Translations under genes and position numbers: made by a program | NCBI RefSeq assembly: GCF_001468395.1 | Contig: NZ_LNSG01000001.1 | Location: 186,001-250,000 of the forward strand | Origin: Sphingopyxis sp. H073 | Lineage (GTDB): Bacteria > Pseudomonadota > Alphaproteobacteria > Sphingomonadales > Sphingomonadaceae | DNA: 64,000 nt | Direction of reading: 5' to 3' | Notes under the pieces: model-generated | What the model saw: only the letters and a program-made list of their open reading frames with translations | Database searches by the model: none | What the model was told of the DNA's origin: nothing | In this document: positions 10,313 through 19,466 of the stretch, piece by piece | How the letters are laid out: every line of letters starts with the position of its first letter | How positions within the stretch are numbered: position 1 is the first letter of the stretch

Positions 10313-12337
10313 ATGAATACCATTGCCAATCGCGCGGCGCCCTTGCTGGCGCTCGCCACCTGTCTCGCCGCCTCGCCAGCCCATGCCGACGAGGCCGATT
10401 CGACGATCATCGTCACCGCCCCGACCGCGACCGACGCCGCCGAAGAGCGCGCCTCGCGCACGCCGGGCGGCACCGATGTCGTGTCCTACGAAGATTATGC
10501 CGACAAATCGGTCGTCAGCTTGCGCGACACGCTCGCCTTCTCGCCCGGCGTCTATCTCCAGCCGCGCTACGGGCAGGAGGTGCGCATCTCGATCCGCGGC
10601 TCGGGTCTCTCGCGCGGGTTTCACATGCGCGGGCTGACGCTCTTGCAGGACGGGGTGCCGATCAACCTCGCCGACGACAATGGCGATTTCCAGGAGCTGG
10701 AGCCGATCTTCTTCGACCATCTCGAGGTCTATCGCGGCGCCAATGCGCTGCGCTTCGGTTCGGGGACGCTCGGCGGCGCGGTCAATGGCGTGACGCCGAC
10801 CGGGCGCACGGCGGAGGGCTTCTACCTGCGCGGCGACGTCGGCAGCTTCGACAGCTATCGCGGGCTGGTGTCGGCGGGTGTCGCGGGCGACCGGGTCGAT
10901 GCGTGGGGCGCGATCAGCGCCGACACCTCGAACGGCGACCGCGACCATGTGCAGCGCCGCAGCTTTCGCTTTCACGGCAATGTCGGGTTGAAGCTGAGCG
11001 ACGTCGTATCGACGCGCTTCTACGCGAGCTACAATGACATCAAGCAGGAGATCCCCGGTGCGCTGACCTATAATCAGGCGCTGACCACCCCGCGCGCGGC
11101 GAGCGCGGCGGCGGTGGCGGGCGATCAGGCGCGCGATATCGTGTCGCTGCGGATCCAGAACCGCACGATGTTCGACTGGGGCGCGTTCAAGCTCGACGTC
11201 GGCGGTTTCGTCAATGCCAAGTCACTCTATCACCCGATCTTTCAGGTGATCGACCAGGATTCGGTCGACCTTGGCGGCTTCTTCCGCGCCGATTACGCGG
11301 GGGGGCCGGTCGAGGTCACGCTGGGCGGCGAATTGCGGCGCGGGACGACCGACGCCCTGCAGTTCGTGAACATCGCCGGCCGGCGTGGGGCGCTGACCTT
11401 CGACGCCGACCAGACCGCGCGCACCGCCAATATCTATGGCGAGGTGCGGGTGCGGCCGGTCGAACAGCTGACCTTGATCGCCGGCGGCGTCTATGCCGAT
11501 GGCTTCCGCAAGCGGCGGGTCAATGTGTCGACTTCGCTGGACGGGCGGATCGACTTCGACGCCTTTTCGCCCAAGTTCGGTCTGTTGTTCGAACCGAGCG
11601 ACGCGGTGCAGGTCTTCGCCAATTACAGCCGCTCGGCCGAATTTCCGGGCTTCGGCGAAGTGTTCCAGAATATCGGCACGCCGCCGGTCAGCCAGGTCGT
11701 CTCGACGATCCGCCCGCAGCGCGCATGGACGGCCGAGATCGGCACGCGCGGGAAGGCGGGCATAGTCAGCTGGGATCTGGCGCTGTATCGCTCGACGCTG
11801 AAGGGCGAATTGCTGCAATTTACCACCAACGCCAGCATTCCGGCGGCGACCTTCAACGCCGACCGCACGCGGCATCAGGGCGTCGAGGCGGCGCTGGAGA
11901 TCGCCCCGGCTGCCTGGCTGCGGCTGCGGCAAGTCTATACCTGCAGCGACTTCCGGTTCCGCAACGATGCGCAGTTCGGCGACAATCGCCTGCCGGTGGT
12001 ACCGAAGCACGTCTATCGCGCCGAGGTGCGGATCGGGAGCGATGTGCTGCATGTCGCGCCCAACGTCGAGTGGGTGCCCGACGGTCCCTATGCCGATTAC
12101 CGCAATCAGGTCCGCACGCCGGGCTATGCCTTGCTGGGCGTGACCGGCGGCGCCCGGATTGCCGAGGGGATCGACGCCTTTGTCGATGTGCGCAATATCA
12201 CCGGCAAGAAGGCGATCGGCGACATCAGCGCGGTGATCGCCGCCACCGCGCCGTCGGTGGTCACGCCTGCGGCGTCGGCTATCTACTATCCGGTCGAGCG
12301 CCGCGCAGTGTCCGCCGGCATCCGCGCGCGTTTCTGA
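10313..12337 (+). CDS. TonB-dependent outer membrane receptor
   Basis: A 674-residue outer membrane receptor that imports a ligand using TonB energy. The start at 10313 (GGAAG ribosome site upstream) gives a clean signal peptide ending SPAHA-DEA. The plug domain carries LRDTLAFSPGVYLQPRYGQE, ISIRGSG and LEVYRGANALRFGSGTLGGAVN. The C-terminus ends in an aromatic residue (RARF), as beta-barrels do. It sits between a DUF2946-like gene and a PepSY protein, an arrangement used for metal or metal-chelate uptake. The specific ligand is not identifiable, and no Fur palindrome is visible immediately upstream. Confidence 0.9.
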   Translation: MNTIANRAAPLLALATCLAASPAHADEADSTIIVTAPTATDAAEERASRTPGGTDVVSYEDYADKSVVSLRDTLAFSPGVYLQPRYGQEVRISIRGSGLSRGFHMRGLTLLQDGVPINLADDNGDFQELEPIFFDHLEVYRGANALRFGSGTLGGAVNGVTPTGRTAEGFYLRGDVGSFDSYRGLVSAGVAGDRVDAWGAISADTSNGDRDHVQRRSFRFHGNVGLKLSDVVSTRFYASYNDIKQEIPGALTYNQALTTPRAASAAAVAGDQARDIVSLRIQNRTMFDWGAFKLDVGGFVNAKSLYHPIFQVIDQDSVDLGGFFRADYAGGPVEVTLGGELRRGTTDALQFVNIAGRRGALTFDADQTARTANIYGEVRVRPVEQLTLIAGGVYADGFRKRRVNVSTSLDGRIDFDAFSPKFGLLFEPSDAVQVFANYSRSAEFPGFGEVFQNIGTPPVSQVVSTIRPQRAWTAEIGTRGKAGIVSWDLALYRSTLKGELLQFTTNASIPAATFNADRTRHQGVEAALEIAPAAWLRLRQVYTCSDFRFRNDAQFGDNRLPVVPKHVYRAEVRIGSDVLHVAPNVEWVPDGPYADYRNQVRTPGYALLGVTGGARIAEGIDAFVDVRNITGKKAIGDISAVIAATAPSVVTPAASAIYYPVERRAVSAGIRARF

Positions 12338-12351
12338 GGAGAGGGCAGGGG

Positions 12352-13689
12352 ATGACCGACACCAGGCAGATTCCGCTCTATCGCACGATCTGGCGCTGGC
12401 ATTTTTACGCCGGGCTGTTCGTCATCCCCTTCATCCTTGTGCTGTCGGTGACGGGCGCAGCCTATCTGTTCAAGCCGCAGATCGACCGATGGGAAGAGCG
12501 CGCATGGCGCGGGTTGCCCGCCGCCGATGCGGTCGACGCCGATGCGCAGGTCGCCGCCGCGCTCGCCGCCAACAAGGGCGCGGCCTTCCATTATTACCGC
12601 ATCCCGGAGGCGCCCGGCGACGCCGCGATCGTCCATCTCGGCCTGCCCGGCGGCGCGATGCGCGATGTCGCCGTGTCGCCGCAGGGGCGCGTGATCGGGT
12701 CAGCCGATCCTGACGCGCGCTGGTCGGCGTGGCTGGCGCGCCTGCACGGCAGCCTGCTCGTCGGGCGCAGCGGCAAGCTGCTCGTCGAGCTGGCGGCAAG
12801 CTGGGCGATCGTGATGATCCTGACCGGCCTCTATCTCTGGTGGCCGCGCGGGCGCGGGCTGGCGGGGGTCGTCTGGCCGCGGCTGTCGCTCGGTGGCCGG
12901 GCGGCGCTGCGCGACCTCCATGCGGTGACCGGCTTCTGGGTCTCCGGCTTCGCGCTCGTCCTGCTCTTCACCGCGCTGCCGTGGACCGACGTCTGGGCGA
13001 GCGGATTTCGCGCGGTGCGCGCCGAAATGGGGTGGGTGTCGGGGGTGCAGGACTGGAAGGGCGGGGCGGACCCGCACGCGGCGCACGATCATCATGCGAT
13101 GGCGGCGGCGCCCCCACCCGGCCACGCTTCGCGCGCGCCGCTGGAATATATCGTGATGCGTGCGCGCGCCGAGCATATGCCCGCGCCCGCGATCATCCAA
13201 CCGCCCGGCGCCCCCAATCTGTTCGGCCCGCCCAATGGCAACACCTGGACGCTGACGACGCTGACGCAGAACCGGCCGCTGGTGCGCAAGGTCAGCTACG
13301 ACCCCGAAACGAGCCTCGAGGTCTCGCGCAGCGGTTTCGCCGACAAGCATGTCATCGACCGCGCCGTCGGCTACGGGATCGCGTGGCACGAGGGGCAGTT
13401 GTTCGGCCTCGCGAACCAGCTCGTCGGCGTGGCGACGGTGCTCGCGCTCTTCACGCTCGCGATCTCGGGATTGCTCATGTGGCGGCGCCGCAAGCCCGAC
13501 GATGCGCTCGGCGCGCCGCCGCTGCCGCGCGATCCGGCGCGGCTTAAAGGCGTGGCGGCGATCGTCCTGCTGCTCGCGACCTTTCTGCCGCTGCTCGCGG
13601 CATCGCTGGTCTTGCTGTGGATCGTCGATCGGTTAATCTTGCCGCGCCTTCCGCGCGCGGCCCGGTGGCTCGGAGTCGCGCGCGCATAA
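12352..13689 (+). CDS. PepSY-associated membrane protein with His-rich loop
   Basis: A 445-residue inner membrane protein of the PepSY-TM family. The N-terminal helix (WHFYAGLFVIPFILVLSVTGA) is followed by a PepSY-like periplasmic segment. Three further helices include LAASWAIVMILTGLYLWWPR and the paired C-terminal helices. Around residues 241-260 there is a His-rich stretch, PHAAHDHHAMAAAPPPGH, suited to metal binding. It starts 14 bases after the TonB receptor behind a GGGCAGGGG ribosome site. PepSY-TM proteins beside receptors are linked to reductive release or handling of imported metal. That role is inferred. Confidence 0.85.
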   Translation: MTDTRQIPLYRTIWRWHFYAGLFVIPFILVLSVTGAAYLFKPQIDRWEERAWRGLPAADAVDADAQVAAALAANKGAAFHYYRIPEAPGDAAIVHLGLPGGAMRDVAVSPQGRVIGSADPDARWSAWLARLHGSLLVGRSGKLLVELAASWAIVMILTGLYLWWPRGRGLAGVVWPRLSLGGRAALRDLHAVTGFWVSGFALVLLFTALPWTDVWASGFRAVRAEMGWVSGVQDWKGGADPHAAHDHHAMAAAPPPGHASRAPLEYIVMRARAEHMPAPAIIQPPGAPNLFGPPNGNTWTLTTLTQNRPLVRKVSYDPETSLEVSRSGFADKHVIDRAVGYGIAWHEGQLFGLANQLVGVATVLALFTLAISGLLMWRRRKPDDALGAPPLPRDPARLKGVAAIVLLLATFLPLLAASLVLLWIVDRLILPRLPRAARWLGVARA

Positions 13690-13728
13690 AGGTTTCATTT
13701 GAAACTATTTCATGCTAGGCTGCTGCTC

Positions 13729-14604
13729 ATGAAGGATGGCTTTACCCACGTCCACGAAGTGCCGCCGCCGGGTACCGCGGCCGACTGGACGATTTCGCAG
13801 AATTGGGACGCCTTTACCGCCGACGAGCATGCGATGTGGGACCGGCTATTCGCGCGCCAGTCCGACATGCTGCCCGGCCGCGCGGCGGAAGCCTTCCTGC
13901 GCGGGATCGATGTGCTCAAGCTCGAAAAGCCCGGCATTCCCGACTATCGCGAGCTCAACGCGCGGCTGATGGACGCGACGGGGTGGCAGGTCGTCGCGGT
14001 GCCGGGGCTGGTGCCCGACGACGTCTTCTTCGATCATCTCGCGAACCGCCGCTTTCCCGCGGGCAATTTCATCCGCACCCCCGAACAGCTCGACTATCTG
14101 CAGGAACCAGACGTCTTTCACGACGTGTTCGGGCACGTGCCGATGCTCGCCGACCCGGTGTTCGCCGACTATATGGTCGCCTATGGCGAAGGCGGGCTCC
14201 GCAGCCTGAAATATGACGCGTTGAAACAGCTCGCCCGGCTTTACTGGTACACGGTCGAATTCGGGCTGATCCGCGAAGCCGGGGGGCTGCGTATCTATGG
14301 CGCGGGGATCGTGTCGAGTTACGCCGAAAGCGTGTTCGCGCTCGACAGCGACAGCCCGAACCGCATCGGCTTCGACCTCGCGCGGGTCATGCGGACCGAT
14401 TACCGGATCGACGACTTCCAGCAGAATTATTTCGTCATCGACAGCCTTGACCAGCTGCTCGACGTAACCGTGAACACCGATTTCGCGCCGCTCTATGCCG
14501 CGAACGACGCGCTGCCGCCGATCGCCATTGCCGACATCCTGCCGGGCGACGAGGTGATCACGCGCGGCACGCAGGACTATGCGCTGGGGAAGCAGACCGT
14601 CTAA
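13729..14604 (+). CDS. phhA: Phenylalanine 4-monooxygenase
   Basis: A 291-residue non-haem iron, tetrahydropterin-dependent enzyme converting phenylalanine to tyrosine. The iron-binding motif is in EPDVFHDVFGHVPMLADP, giving the two His. The third ligand Glu lies in YWYTVEFGLI, and GAGIVSSYAESVFAL follows. ATG 13729 is preferred over a TTG at 13699 because family members begin close to the first conserved segment. It lies 39 bases after the PepSY gene but is functionally unrelated. A pterin-reductase-like SDR elsewhere in this window (43367) could help supply cofactor. That link is speculative. Confidence 0.95.
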   Translation: MKDGFTHVHEVPPPGTAADWTISQNWDAFTADEHAMWDRLFARQSDMLPGRAAEAFLRGIDVLKLEKPGIPDYRELNARLMDATGWQVVAVPGLVPDDVFFDHLANRRFPAGNFIRTPEQLDYLQEPDVFHDVFGHVPMLADPVFADYMVAYGEGGLRSLKYDALKQLARLYWYTVEFGLIREAGGLRIYGAGIVSSYAESVFALDSDSPNRIGFDLARVMRTDYRIDDFQQNYFVIDSLDQLLDVTVNTDFAPLYAANDALPPIAIADILPGDEVITRGTQDYALGKQTV

Positions 14605-14606
14605 TA

Positions 14607-14750
14607 AACTCCTCCCGCAAGCGGGAGGGGCAGCGAGACTTACGAGCTTGCTCGTTAGTCGCAGCGGGGTGGGCTTTCGCGAGGCCGAAAGCTCGCTATG
14701 CTCGCGCCCACCCCCAAACCCCTCCCGCCTGCGGGAGGGGGGGAGGGGGG
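14607..14750. repeat. Paired palindromic intergenic repeat, family D
   Basis: CTCCTCCCGCAAGCGGGAGG (from 14610) is mirrored by CCCTCCCGCCTGCGGGAGGG (about 14721-14740). Between them lie two smaller hairpins, including GAGCTTGCTC and TTTCGCGAGGCCGAAA. The whole element fills the gap between convergent phhA and prmA and could also terminate transcription. Related copies are at 57459 and, as a simple hairpin, 60100. Confidence 0.8.
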
Positions 14751-14756
14751 CTTTGT

Positions 14757-15728
14757 TTACCAGCTCCCGAACGTTGCGTCCGCCGGATTGGACCGGTGGA
14801 AGGCGCGCTGCTTGCGCCGATACCCGTAGCGCCGCCGCTTCACCAGCAACAGGCACGGCCATTCGGCGCTCCCGCCGCGCGCCGCAAGGCGGAAGCCCTG
14901 CGCGCGATAGGCGGCCAGCACCGGTTCCATCTGGCGCGCGATCAGCCCGGCGAGGATGGCATGGCCGCCGGGCGAGGTCGCCGCGCCGATGTCGGGCGCC
15001 AGCGTGATCAGCGGCCCGGCGAGGATATTCGCGATGACCAGATCATAGGGCGCACGGCGGCGGATCGCGGGATGATCGGTCCCCGGCGCGACCGCGAGCG
15101 CGAGCCGCCCGCCGCTGCGGCCCAGCGGCACGCCGTTGATCGCGGCATTGTCGCGGGTAACGACGATGCTCGCGGGATCGATATCCGACGCGATCGCTTT
15201 CGCGCGCGGCCAGAGGTGCATCGCGGCAAAGGCGAGCAGGCCCGTTCCGGTGCCGATGTCGGCGATATTGCGCGGGCTCGCGCCCTGCCGCGCCAGCCGG
15301 TCGAGCATCGCGAGGCAGCCCGCCGTTGTGTCGTGGCCGCCGGTTCCGAAGGCCTGGCTCGCGTCGATCAGGAAGGGCACGGTTCCCGCAGGCACGCGGT
15401 CGGCATAGCTGCTGGTATGGACGAAGAAGCGCCCGGCCTGCACAGGTTCGAGTCCCTGCTGCGACAGCGTCACCCAATCCTGCTCTACCAGTTCCTCGAC
15501 TTGCGGTTTCCTGCCCTTCGCGCTCGGGATCAGCGCCTGCAGCAGCCCCAGCAGTGCCGCGCCGGGCTTGTCGTCCAGATAGGCGTCGAGCTGCCACAGC
15601 CCCAAATCCTCGTCGATCTCGCGCGTCACGATGACGGGCGCCTCGGGCAACGCATCGAGTTCGGGAACCTCGCCCGACAAGGCTTCGGCCTCGTCGCGGG
15701 TGCAGGGGAGCGAGACGATCCAGCTCAT
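14757..15728 (-). CDS. prmA: Ribosomal protein L11 methyltransferase PrmA
   Basis: A 323-residue SAM-dependent methyltransferase that trimethylates ribosomal protein L11. The C-terminal Rossmann domain shows the PrmA signature DASQAFGTGGHDTTAGCLAM, then motif I DIGTGTGLLAFAA, DIDPASIVVTRDNA and YDLVIANILAGPLI. The N-terminal 120 residues form the L11-recognition domain (MSWIVSLPCTRDEAEALSGE). The start at 15728 overlaps the upstream metallo-beta-lactamase stop by 4 bases (ATGA), so the two genes are translationally coupled. An unbroken frame continuing upstream to 16580 is out of register with the real lactamase gene. Confidence 0.95.
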   Translation of the reverse strand: MSWIVSLPCTRDEAEALSGEVPELDALPEAPVIVTREIDEDLGLWQLDAYLDDKPGAALLGLLQALIPSAKGRKPQVEELVEQDWVTLSQQGLEPVQAGRFFVHTSSYADRVPAGTVPFLIDASQAFGTGGHDTTAGCLAMLDRLARQGASPRNIADIGTGTGLLAFAAMHLWPRAKAIASDIDPASIVVTRDNAAINGVPLGRSGGRLALAVAPGTDHPAIRRRAPYDLVIANILAGPLITLAPDIGAATSPGGHAILAGLIARQMEPVLAAYRAQGFRLAARGGSAEWPCLLLVKRRRYGYRRKQRAFHRSNPADATFGSW

Positions 15729-16624
15729 TTCGGTGGCGTGCTTTCGGACGCCAGCCGGTCGGCAAGCCGCATCCTCGCACCCGCAGCATAGGCGCGGCAC
15801 GATTCGGGATTGGCGAGGGTCGCCGGGTTCGCGAGCCGAGCGAAGAGGTTGCTCGCCCCCGGATGCGGCGTGATCAATATCTCGCACGGCAGCGCCTCGA
15901 CCTTCGCGAAGGTCGCGCGGAAGGTCGCGACATAGTCGGGATGATCGACGAACCGGTAGCCGTCGGCCGACACCGCGGACAGGCTGTCGACATAGGCGAT
16001 GGTGCGGCAGTCGGTCCCTTCGCACGACCGCCACGTCCAGCTCGTACCGCCGGGGGTGTGGCCCGGCGTCGCGTGCGCGGTCAGGCGCAGCTTTTCGATC
16101 TCCAGCATCTCGCCGTCGAGAACGGTGCGCGCGACGGCGACGCCGCGAAAGGGCGGAATGCTGCCGCGCTGCGGGTCGGTCGCGTCGGGCTCGCCGCTGG
16201 CCAGCGCGGCTGCCGCTTCGGGCCGCGCGATGACTTGCGCACCAGTGGCCTCTTGCAGCGCCTTCAGCCCGCCGACATGGTCGAGATGCTCGTGGCTGGT
16301 CAGCAGGAACCGCACATTCTTCGGATCGAATCCCAGCGTGCGGATGTTCGCAAGGATCGATGGCGCGGCCTCTTCGGTTGCGGCGTCGATCAACACCAAT
16401 CCGGCGGGCGTATCGATCAGCACCACCGATATGCCGCAGGTGCCGACATAATAGCTGTTGCCGAAAATCTTCGCGGGCGGGGCAGGGTCGCTCCAGCCCT
16501 CGCGGCCGGCGCAGGCCGCCGCGAGCGCCTTGCCGGTCGGCGCGGTGGCAAGGGCGGAGGGGGCGGCATGCGGCGTGCAACCGGCGAGCGCCACGGCGGC
16601 TAAGAGAAGCAGCTTACCGGACAT
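15725..16624 (-). CDS. bla: Subclass B3 metallo-beta-lactamase
   Basis: A 299-residue dizinc beta-lactamase that hydrolyses penicillins, cephalosporins and usually carbapenems. The lipobox ALAGC (Cys16) suggests a lipoprotein. The zinc site is complete: LLTSHEHLDHVGGL (His111, His113, Asp115, His116), HATPGHTPGGTSWTW with the third His, and ILITPHPGASN with the last. The YVDSLSAVSADGYRF stretch, with Ser in place of Cys221, is typical of B3 enzymes. The C-terminal NPESCRAYAAGA also matches them. It lies between an SDR gene (11-base overlap) and prmA (4-base overlap). Codon use and GC content look like the neighbours, so it appears intrinsic, not recently acquired. Confidence 0.92.
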   Translation of the reverse strand: MSGKLLLLAAVALAGCTPHAAPSALATAPTGKALAAACAGREGWSDPAPPAKIFGNSYYVGTCGISVVLIDTPAGLVLIDAATEEAAPSILANIRTLGFDPKNVRFLLTSHEHLDHVGGLKALQEATGAQVIARPEAAAALASGEPDATDPQRGSIPPFRGVAVARTVLDGEMLEIEKLRLTAHATPGHTPGGTSWTWRSCEGTDCRTIAYVDSLSAVSADGYRFVDHPDYVATFRATFAKVEALPCEILITPHPGASNLFARLANPATLANPESCRAYAAGARMRLADRLASESTPPK

Positions 16625-17306
16625 AGCTGGCTCCGTTGGCGTCGAGCACCGCCCCGGTCATCGACGCGGGCGCCTCGAGCGCGCACCAGCGCGCCATCTC
16701 GCCGATCTCTTCGGGATCGGCAACGCGGCCAAGCGGGATCTCGGCAAGCAAGGCTTCTCCGCTTCGGCCTTGAAGGGCCTCACCCGCCATGTCGGTCATC
16801 GTAAAGCCGGGGCAGATGGCAAAGGCGAGGATGCCTTCCTTGGCGTAGCTGCGCGCGATCGTCTTGGTCATCGCGACCATGCCCGCCTTCGATGCCGCAT
16901 AGTCCCAGTGCGCCGGACTGTCGCCGCGATAGGCGGCGCGGCTTGCGATATTGACGATGCGGCCGCCGCTTCCGCGGTCCTGCCAATGCCGAACGGCGCG
17001 GCGACAGAGCAGGGCGCTCGCGGTCAGGTTGATCCGCATCGTGCGGTCCCATGCGGCAAGCCAGTCGGCGTCGGCTGTATCGATCGGATTCGCTTCGAAA
17101 ATGCCGGCGTTGTTGATGAGTATGTCGATCCGCCCCTCGAGCCGGTCGAGGCCGCTTTCCCACAGCGCGTCGGGAACAGCGGGATCGGAAAGGTCGCCGT
17201 CGGCGCTCGACAGCGCGACCACCCGGGTCGTGTCGAGAGTCAGGGCGTCGGCGATCGCGGCACCGATGCCGCGGCTTGCGCCGGTGATGAAGATGCGGGT
17301 CGTCAT
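16614..17306 (-). CDS. SDR family oxidoreductase
   Basis: A 230-residue short-chain dehydrogenase with the nucleotide motif TGASRGIGAAIADAL near the N-terminus, NNAGIFEANP, the active-site Ser-Tyr-Lys in VNIASRAAYRGDSPAHWDYAASKAG and the C-terminal GAVLDANGASYVR. The catalytic YxxxK is DYAASK. The coenzyme is probably NADP(H) because of Arg after the glycine motif. Its 3' end overlaps the lactamase start by 11 bases, so it is the first gene of a three-gene run with bla and prmA. The substrate is unknown. Confidence 0.88.
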   Translation of the reverse strand: MTTRIFITGASRGIGAAIADALTLDTTRVVALSSADGDLSDPAVPDALWESGLDRLEGRIDILINNAGIFEANPIDTADADWLAAWDRTMRINLTASALLCRRAVRHWQDRGSGGRIVNIASRAAYRGDSPAHWDYAASKAGMVAMTKTIARSYAKEGILAFAICPGFTMTDMAGEALQGRSGEALLAEIPLGRVADPEEIGEMARWCALEAPASMTGAVLDANGASYVR

Positions 17307-17344
17307 TCCCCCGCCTTAGGGCAGGGGAATGGGCGTTGCCAAGG

Positions 17345-18697
17345 TCAGGCCACGCGGCGGCTGAACTCGCTCGCAGCCTTTTCAAGCGACTGGAGCCGCT
17401 CGCCCATCTTGGCGAATTCGGTGCTCAGCGTGCTGATTTCGCCCGCGACCATCCCCGAATCGTTGCGGATGCTGGCGATCGTCGACGACATCGAATCGGC
17501 GGCGAGCGCGGTCTCGTCGACGGCGGCGGTGATCGAGGTGACCGTCTGCGCCTGCGCGTCCATGGCGTCGCGGATGCGCTGCGCCGAGGTCTGGACTTCG
17601 ACGATGGTCTGCTGGATCGACTGGTTGGCGCTCACCGACCCGCGCGTCGCTTGCTGGATCGCCGCGATCTTACCCGCGATATCGTCGGTCGCGCGCGCGG
17701 TTTCGTTGGCGAGGCTCTTCACCTCCTGCGCGACGACCGCAAAGCCGCGGCCCGATTCGCCGGCGCGGGCGGCTTCGATGGTGGCGTTGAGCGCGAGCAG
17801 GTTGGTCTGTCCTGCGATCTCGCGGATCAGGCCCAGGATCGACTCGATCGATTCGGCGTGGCGCGACAGCGCCTCGGACATGGCGACGGCTTCGCCCGCC
17901 TGTTCGGAGGCGCGCGTCGCGACGCTGGCCGAGGCTTCGACCTCGCTGCGCGCATCCTCGATCGCACGGATCAGGCCCGCGGCGGTCGAGGCGGCTTCGC
18001 GCATCGCCATCGCCGATTGTTCGGAGGCGGCAGCGACCTCGCTCGTCTTGGCGATCATGCCCTTCGCCGCCTGGTCGGCCGAAGCGGCCTGCCGCGCGAG
18101 CTGCTGCCGCGCGGCGTCGGTATCCTGAACCAGCGAGGCGATCGAGCGGTCGAAATCGCCCGCGAGCGCCTGACGTTCGCCCGAGATCACGGCGCGGTCC
18201 AGCTTGGTCGCATAGCGCTGCATGATGTCGAACTCGAGCAACGCGAGCCGGTTGATGGCACCGGTCAGTCGCGCCTGCCGCGCGGTGTCGCCGGCCGCGG
18301 CTTCGATGACATATTCGATGGTGAGGCGCAGGCTCTCGGCGATGCAAGACATCACCGACGCCAGCGGCAGCTTCACACGGCGTGCCATATGGGTGTTCTG
18401 GCACGCGATCGTCGCGACCTCCTGTCCCGCTGCATCGCTGTATTTGACCGCGGCGTGGCGTGCGCTGCCGCGCACATAGGATTCGAGAAGTTCGCCCTCG
18501 ACCTTGCGCTCGATCCCGGGAAGCCGGTTGAAGGCGTCCCAATAGGCGCGCGCGATCATGTCCTCGCGGCCCGAGATGATGGCGTGGATTTCGGCGGCGT
18601 CTGCGGCGAGGCGTCCGTCGAGGTCATAAAAAGGGAAACGATCGGCCATCAGCACGGGATCGATCTGCTGCTTATGAATCGGATTTTCCTTCACCAT
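17345..18697 (-). CDS. Soluble globin-coupled chemoreceptor (methyl-accepting protein)
   Basis: A 450-residue receptor without membrane segments. Residues about 15-175 are helical and resemble a protoglobin sensor domain. His103 in [12 protein letters not shown] aligns with the proximal haem His of globin-coupled sensors (HxRxxLP). The C-terminal half is a methyl-accepting signalling domain, with the hairpin tip [39 protein letters not shown] and flanking coiled coil. The ATG at 18697 with AGGGAAGCAGG upstream is preferred over an earlier ATG at 18748. It probably senses oxygen or another gas in the cytoplasm. Haem binding is inferred, not seen. Confidence 0.85.
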   Translation of the reverse strand: MVKENPIHKQQIDPVLMADRFPFYDLDGRLAADAAEIHAIISGREDMIARAYWDAFNRLPGIERKVEGELLESYVRGSARHAAVKYSDAAGQEVATIACQNTHMARRVKLPLASVMSCIAESLRLTIEYVIEAAAGDTARQARLTGAINRLALLEFDIMQRYATKLDRAVISGERQALAGDFDRSIASLVQDTDAARQQLARQAASADQAAKGMIAKTSEVAAASEQSAMAMREAASTAAGLIRAIEDARSEVEASASVATRASEQAGEAVAMSEALSRHAESIESILGLIREIAGQTNLLALNATIEAARAGESGRGFAVVAQEVKSLANETARATDDIAGKIAAIQQATRGSVSANQSIQQTIVEVQTSAQRIRDAMDAQAQTVTSITAAVDETALAADSMSSTIASIRNDSGMVAGEISTLSTEFAKMGERLQSLEKAASEFSRRVA

Positions 18698-18824
18698 GAT
18701 CCTGCTTCCCTGGCCAAATTCGGACGCGCGGACTCTGTCGGTCCCCATCGTCCGCGAAACGCGTCACCGGGATATGCTGGGAGGATGGTAAAAGCGGCGT
18801 TAACCAGCCGCGGGAATTTTGGCT

Positions 18825-19307
18825 TCAGCGCGCCGGGTCGCCGATTTGCGCCGCCGATACCGGATAGCCCTCGAACGCCTTGATCGTGCGCAGCGCAAAG
18901 GCGCTGTGCATCGACGCGACGCCGGGCAGGCGCGACAGGCAATGGCGGTGCAGCCGGTCGAAGTCGGCGACGTTTCGCGCCGCGACGCGCAGGCGATAGT
19001 CCGACGCGCCCGACAGCAGCTGGCACTCCAGTATCTCGTCGAAGCTCTTCACCGCGCTTTCGAACGCGGTCAGCGCCTCCTCGCTCTGCGAGGTCAGGCT
19101 GATGTCGACGAAGACGTCGAGGCCGAGCCCGATCGCCTCGGGATCGAGCCGCGCGGCATAGCCGGTGATGATCCCCGCGGCCTCGAGCGCGCGGATGCGG
19201 CGATGGCACGCCGAGGGCGACAGGCCGACGATCTCGCCCAGCTCGGCGGCGGGTTTTGGCCCCTCGCGCTGCAGCAGGTGAAGCAGCTTTGTATCGATTC
19301 GATCCAT
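18825..19307 (-). CDS. Lrp/AsnC family transcriptional regulator
   Basis: A 160-residue feast/famine regulator. The N-terminal helix-turn-helix is MDRIDTKLLHLLQREGPKPA and GLSPSACHRRIRALEAAGII. The C-terminal RAM ligand-binding domain carries FVDISLTSQSEEALTAFES and VLECQLLSGASDYRLRV-like segments. It is transcribed away from ald, with 159 bases between the start codons. In many bacteria the Lrp-type protein in this position activates or represses ald in response to alanine. The palindrome at 19326 is the likely binding site. Confidence 0.92.
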   Translation of the reverse strand: MDRIDTKLLHLLQREGPKPAAELGEIVGLSPSACHRRIRALEAAGIITGYAARLDPEAIGLGLDVFVDISLTSQSEEALTAFESAVKSFDEILECQLLSGASDYRLRVAARNVADFDRLHRHCLSRLPGVASMHSAFALRTIKAFEGYPVSAAQIGDPAR

Positions 19308-19325
19308 AATTGTGCGTCATTTCCG

Positions 19326-19343
19326 CATATTGCGCTCAATATG
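19326..19343. promoter_or_regulatory. Palindromic operator between the lrp-type gene and ald
   Basis: CATATTG (19326-19332) and CAATATG (19337-19343) are perfect inverted 7-bp arms around CGCT. The element lies 19 bases from the regulator's start and 124 bases before ald. Size and symmetry fit an Lrp/AsnC dimer site. Binding is inferred. Confidence 0.55.
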
Positions 19344-19466
19344 TGCGCATCATTGCGAAATCGGGCGAGGATATGCAAGCACCTCTCGCGGCTTTACTGT
19401 TATGTTTCTCCGAAGGCTACGGATGCGGAAATTTTGCGTCCGGGCGCAGAGATATGGAGAGCGACA

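Noticed and set aside
14757..16580. Single long frame joining prmA and the lactamase region, as if a fusion
   Set aside because: Upstream of 15728 the frame reads the lactamase gene out of register. The ATGA overlap and the intact zinc site in the other frame show two separate genes.
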